A DNA stretch of 7,629 nt from contig JAGVMI010000058.1 of the NCBI GenBank assembly GCA_020053845.1, forward strand, positions 1-7,629, in the 5' to 3' direction. Each line of letters opens with the position of its first letter. Position 1 is the first letter of the stretch. Below are positions 5,981 through 7,629 of this stretch, piece after piece. Under the pieces are notes generated by a model. That model was not told the DNA's origin and made no database searches. It saw only the letters and a list, made by a program, of their open reading frames with translations. The DNA is from Candidatus Babeliales bacterium (GTDB taxonomy: Bacteria > Babelota > Babeliae > Babelales > Vermiphilaceae). Both the position numbers and the translations under genes were made by a program.

Positions 5981-7224
5981 CTTGCTTGCGCCTCTTTATC
6001 AGCGGCACGAAGCTGCACAAATGCATCGTACATAACTCGTGCTTCTTTGTAGCTGAATGCGGCGCGCCTGCTTGTGTCCTCAGGCTTCCAATATCGTGTT
6101 ACCATATCGCGCATATTTTTAAGAAGTGCCATATTAGGCGTAAAAGTTGTTGCATGCTCATGAGTAATTGCACGACATTCAAGCGAACATGTTGATGCCG
6201 TGTAGCACATATTGACTGCAAGATGACGAACAGAAAGCGGCATGTGTTCAATAAGACTGAGCACATAGGGAATAAATACTACAAAAGGTAATGGATCAAG
6301 TGCTGTGCAAAACGGATGCGATCTGCCAATCATCCACATGTTTGCATGATCCACAACACTATCAACTCCATTGACCATGAGCTGCACATCAAAAAAGCGG
6401 GCTTCATCTTTGTGCAGAGAAACCAGTGATTGCTCGAGAAGTGATTGGTGGCTCTTGCGATGCGCAGTAGACATGAAATCTACTCGTTGCACAATATCTC
6501 CTGCTGAAAAGCAATTGAGCACCATGCCAAACATAGGATGCGATACATAACGCGCTGTTTCATGTTGAATAGGCGTACCGAGCATAACAAGCGCATCAAC
6601 TCCCAGGCCATTGCACAGCTCATCTTCATGATGTGCCAAATTAAGCGCAATATTGCCGCCATGACTATGCGCAATAACAATCATTTCAACGCGATCATAG
6701 TGTACCGACATGGCACTTTTGACAGCACAAAGACGTGAATAGAGCATAGCGGCTGCTTGCTTACGATACTTTTGACTTAATAGTCCAAGATGGCCGAATG
6801 CAAAATATTTTCTGTCATGCGTATTTGCCACATGTGTCGCACACGTATCATACGCTGCCGCAAGTACATACGCTGCGTACTGCGCATCATGCACTGCAAT
6901 AGTTCCATTCATTACTGCATCAATCATGGTCTGAGGAATTTCATGCAAATCTTCATCAAGCAAAATTTGATCTTGGCGCAAGAGACGATGCTTGCGCGCA
7001 CGAGATACTACTTCAAAATACGCTGTGTCTTCCAGCTGATCATCCCACACACTGCGCGGATTGAGCAATGCCAGACCGCTCAAAAGCGAACCGTGCACAA
7101 ACACCGTGACCGTCACATGCGGCTTTTTTTGCACAGGAGCGATCTTCCTCTTTTCCTGCCAGAAAAAGAGGGCAATACCCGCGGCCAGGCCTAGTGATAA
7201 GCTTTTGATAAGACGAGATGGCAT
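5977..7224 (-). CDS. Membrane-anchored alpha/beta hydrolase, lipase/esterase-like
   Basis: I place the start at the ATG at 7224-7222, giving 415 aa, because it begins directly with a basic then hydrophobic anchor (residues 6-22, SLGLAAGIALFFW) followed by positive charges. The frame stays open upstream to 7338, but that extension would cover the promoter region and looks non-coding. VTVFVHGS (39-46) is the oxyanion-loop strand of alpha/beta hydrolases. MIVIAHSHGGNIALNLA (181-197) is the nucleophile elbow, in the A-x-S-x-G variant, with Ser187. NCFSAGDIVQ offers Asp243 and VVDHANMW offers His293 as the remaining triad residues. Substrate is unknown; lipids, esters or acylated glycans are all possible. 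The N-terminus may be an uncleaved anchor holding the enzyme outside the inner membrane. A Ser/Asp/His layout of this kind is close to class 3 or PGAP1-type lipases. Confidence 0.78.
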   Translation of the reverse strand: MPSRLIKSLSLGLAAGIALFFWQEKRKIAPVQKKPHVTVTVFVHGSLLSGLALLNPRSVWDDQLEDTAYFEVVSRARKHRLLRQDQILLDEDLHEIPQTMIDAVMNGTIAVHDAQYAAYVLAAAYDTCATHVANTHDRKYFAFGHLGLLSQKYRKQAAAMLYSRLCAVKSAMSVHYDRVEMIVIAHSHGGNIALNLAHHEDELCNGLGVDALVMLGTPIQHETARYVSHPMFGMVLNCFSAGDIVQRVDFMSTAHRKSHQSLLEQSLVSLHKDEARFFDVQLMVNGVDSVVDHANMWMIGRSHPFCTALDPLPFVVFIPYVLSLIEHMPLSVRHLAVNMCYTASTCSLECRAITHEHATTFTPNMALLKNMRDMVTRYWKPEDTSRRAAFSYKEARVMYDAFVQLRAADKEAQAS

Positions 7225-7252
7225 TCCAACCCCCCATTCGTCACATTTTGGC

Positions 7253-7284
7253 CCCTTAATAATTTCATATAGAATTATTAAGGG
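7253..7284. repeat. Perfect 12-bp inverted repeat in the hydrolase leader
   Basis: The arms CCCTTAATAATT (7253-7264) and AATTATTAAGGG (7273-7284) are exact reverse complements around an 8-nt loop. No T-run follows on either strand, so a simple terminator is unlikely. It lies about 29 nt before the hydrolase start, within the transcript expected from the - strand promoter. It could be an operator for a dimeric regulator or a leader hairpin. Confidence 0.7.
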
Positions 7285-7309
7285 CGTATTACAAGCTGCT
7301 TCACTTATT

Positions 7310-7338
7310 AGTATTGCCCGCGAGTATGCACTTGTCAA
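7310..7338 (-). promoter_or_regulatory. Candidate promoter for the hydrolase gene
   Basis: On the minus strand TTGACA (7338-7333) is followed after 17 nt by AATACT (7315-7310). The -35 is perfect and the -10 matches four of six positions. Transcription would begin near 7303, leaving a leader of about 80 nt that contains the 12-bp inverted repeat. Confidence 0.4.
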
Positions 7339-7352
7339 AGCGGGCTCGTTGC

Positions 7353-7380
7353 TTGACAGATCTCGTCTGACCGGTATAGT
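7353..7380 (+). promoter_or_regulatory. Strong sigma70-type promoter for the gene at 7427
   Basis: TTGACA (7353-7358) and TATAGT (7375-7380) are spaced by 16 nt, matching consensus at six of six and five of six positions. The expected start is near 7387, about 40 nt before the ATG. It is the best promoter match I see in the window. Confidence 0.65.
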
Positions 7381-7426
7381 GATGCCGACTTACAGGCCTA
7401 CCTTTATCACGAAGGATCCTTGCATC

Positions 7427-7629
7427 ATGATCTCTATGCACACACTCAAAACAACGTTGCTTGCGGCTCTTTTAATGGCGCCATGTGCAACACACAGCAA
7501 TTGGCCAACATCACTTTTAAAAGGTATTAAAGACACACTCCTTTCTCCTTTACGTCCGCAAAACAGCAAGAAAAAATCTTATACGCCAGCGAAACAAGCA
7601 GCTCGCACAAGCAAAGCCGCTGTGCCAAA
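7427..7629 (+). CDS. N-terminal part of an exported lysine-rich protein, cut by the window end
   Basis: The ATG at 7427 follows GAAGGA (7411-7416) at 10 nt; an in-frame ATG at 7436 lies too far from that site. The 67 visible residues begin with a signal peptide (MISMHTLKTTLLAALLMAPC, cut possibly after ATHS or nearby). A short segment with a Trp and several Leu follows, then a basic, low-complexity stretch rich in Lys, Ala, Ser and Thr. Cys20 sits in MAPC, which is not a good lipobox. No domain can be named from this fragment. It has its own strong promoter and is divergent from the hydrolase, so the two may share regulation. Confidence 0.65.
   Translation, partial: MISMHTLKTTLLAALLMAPCATHSNWPTSLLKGIKDTLLSPLRPQNSKKKSYTPAKQAARTSKAAVP

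Noticed and set aside
7248..7275. Possible + strand promoter TTGGCC-16-TAGAAT overlapping the inverted repeat
   Set aside because: The -35 match is poor, and a much better promoter for the same gene lies at 7353-7380.
7225..7338. Upstream extension of the hydrolase to 7338 (38 more residues)
   Set aside because: It would cover the inverted repeat and the likely promoter, and would bury the membrane anchor inside the protein. The ATG at 7224 gives a normal exported N-terminus, although its ribosome binding site is weak (G-rich only).
1..7629. CRISPR array, tRNA or rRNA gene, insertion sequence
   Set aside because: I saw no regularly spaced direct repeats, no cloverleaf-like or rRNA-like stretch and no transposase. 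The repeated motifs are explained by paralogous genes.

Overview
The window carries a compact bacterial gene cluster. Clear Shine-Dalgarno sites (AAGGAG, GAAGGA), sigma70-type promoters, 4-nt stop/start overlaps and Sec-type N-termini all point to a bacterium with a signal-peptide export system. Most of the predicted proteins are exported. The encoded enzymes resemble eukaryotic-style fucosyltransferases, and an anchored serine hydrolase lies alongside. This suggests a host-associated or protist-associated Gram-negative bacterium. A member of Dependentiae/TM6 or a similar intracellular lineage is my guess; it rests on overall style and not on any marker gene.

Layout: (1) positions 1-143 hold the C-terminal end of a + strand gene that vaguely resembles HerA/DUF87-type ATPases. 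(2) Positions 153-5980 hold five + strand genes. Four are paralogs of about 300-337 aa (153-1166, 1241-2140, 2137-3093, 5075-5980). Each has an N-terminal signal sequence and the same ordered motifs: G-FF--F--VL, WEYYF, G-H-RGTDK, a hydrophobic strand ending A(T/S)D(E/D), (E/D)VL(I/V)(E/D)--LLS-C, and HS-SN----TFFNP. These match the GT23/NodZ/FUT8-like layout of GDP-fucose-type glycosyltransferases. The fifth gene (3108-5078) encodes an unrelated exported protein of about 656 aa. I cannot assign it to a family; its C-terminal half holds three degenerate repeats of about 75-80 residues. Genes two to five are very tightly packed: a GTGA overlap, a 14-nt gap and an ATGA overlap. A promoter with an extended -10 lies before the second paralog. 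(3) Positions 5977-7224, on the - strand and convergent, encode a membrane-anchored alpha/beta hydrolase (lipase/esterase type) with a visible Ser-Asp-His candidate triad. (4) Positions 7225-7426 form a 202-nt divergent regulatory region with two back-to-back TTGACA boxes and a perfect 12-bp inverted repeat. (5) Positions 7427-7629 hold the start of another exported, lysine-rich protein, cut by the window end.

The most interesting idea is that this is a secreted glycan-modifying module: four diverged fucosyltransferase-like enzymes co-transcribed with a repeat-bearing exported partner. Nucleotide-sugar donors are not normally found in the bacterial periplasm. The proteins may therefore act outside the cell, for example in a host compartment, or may have changed donor. 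That is inference; the sequence shows only the motifs, export signals and operon structure.
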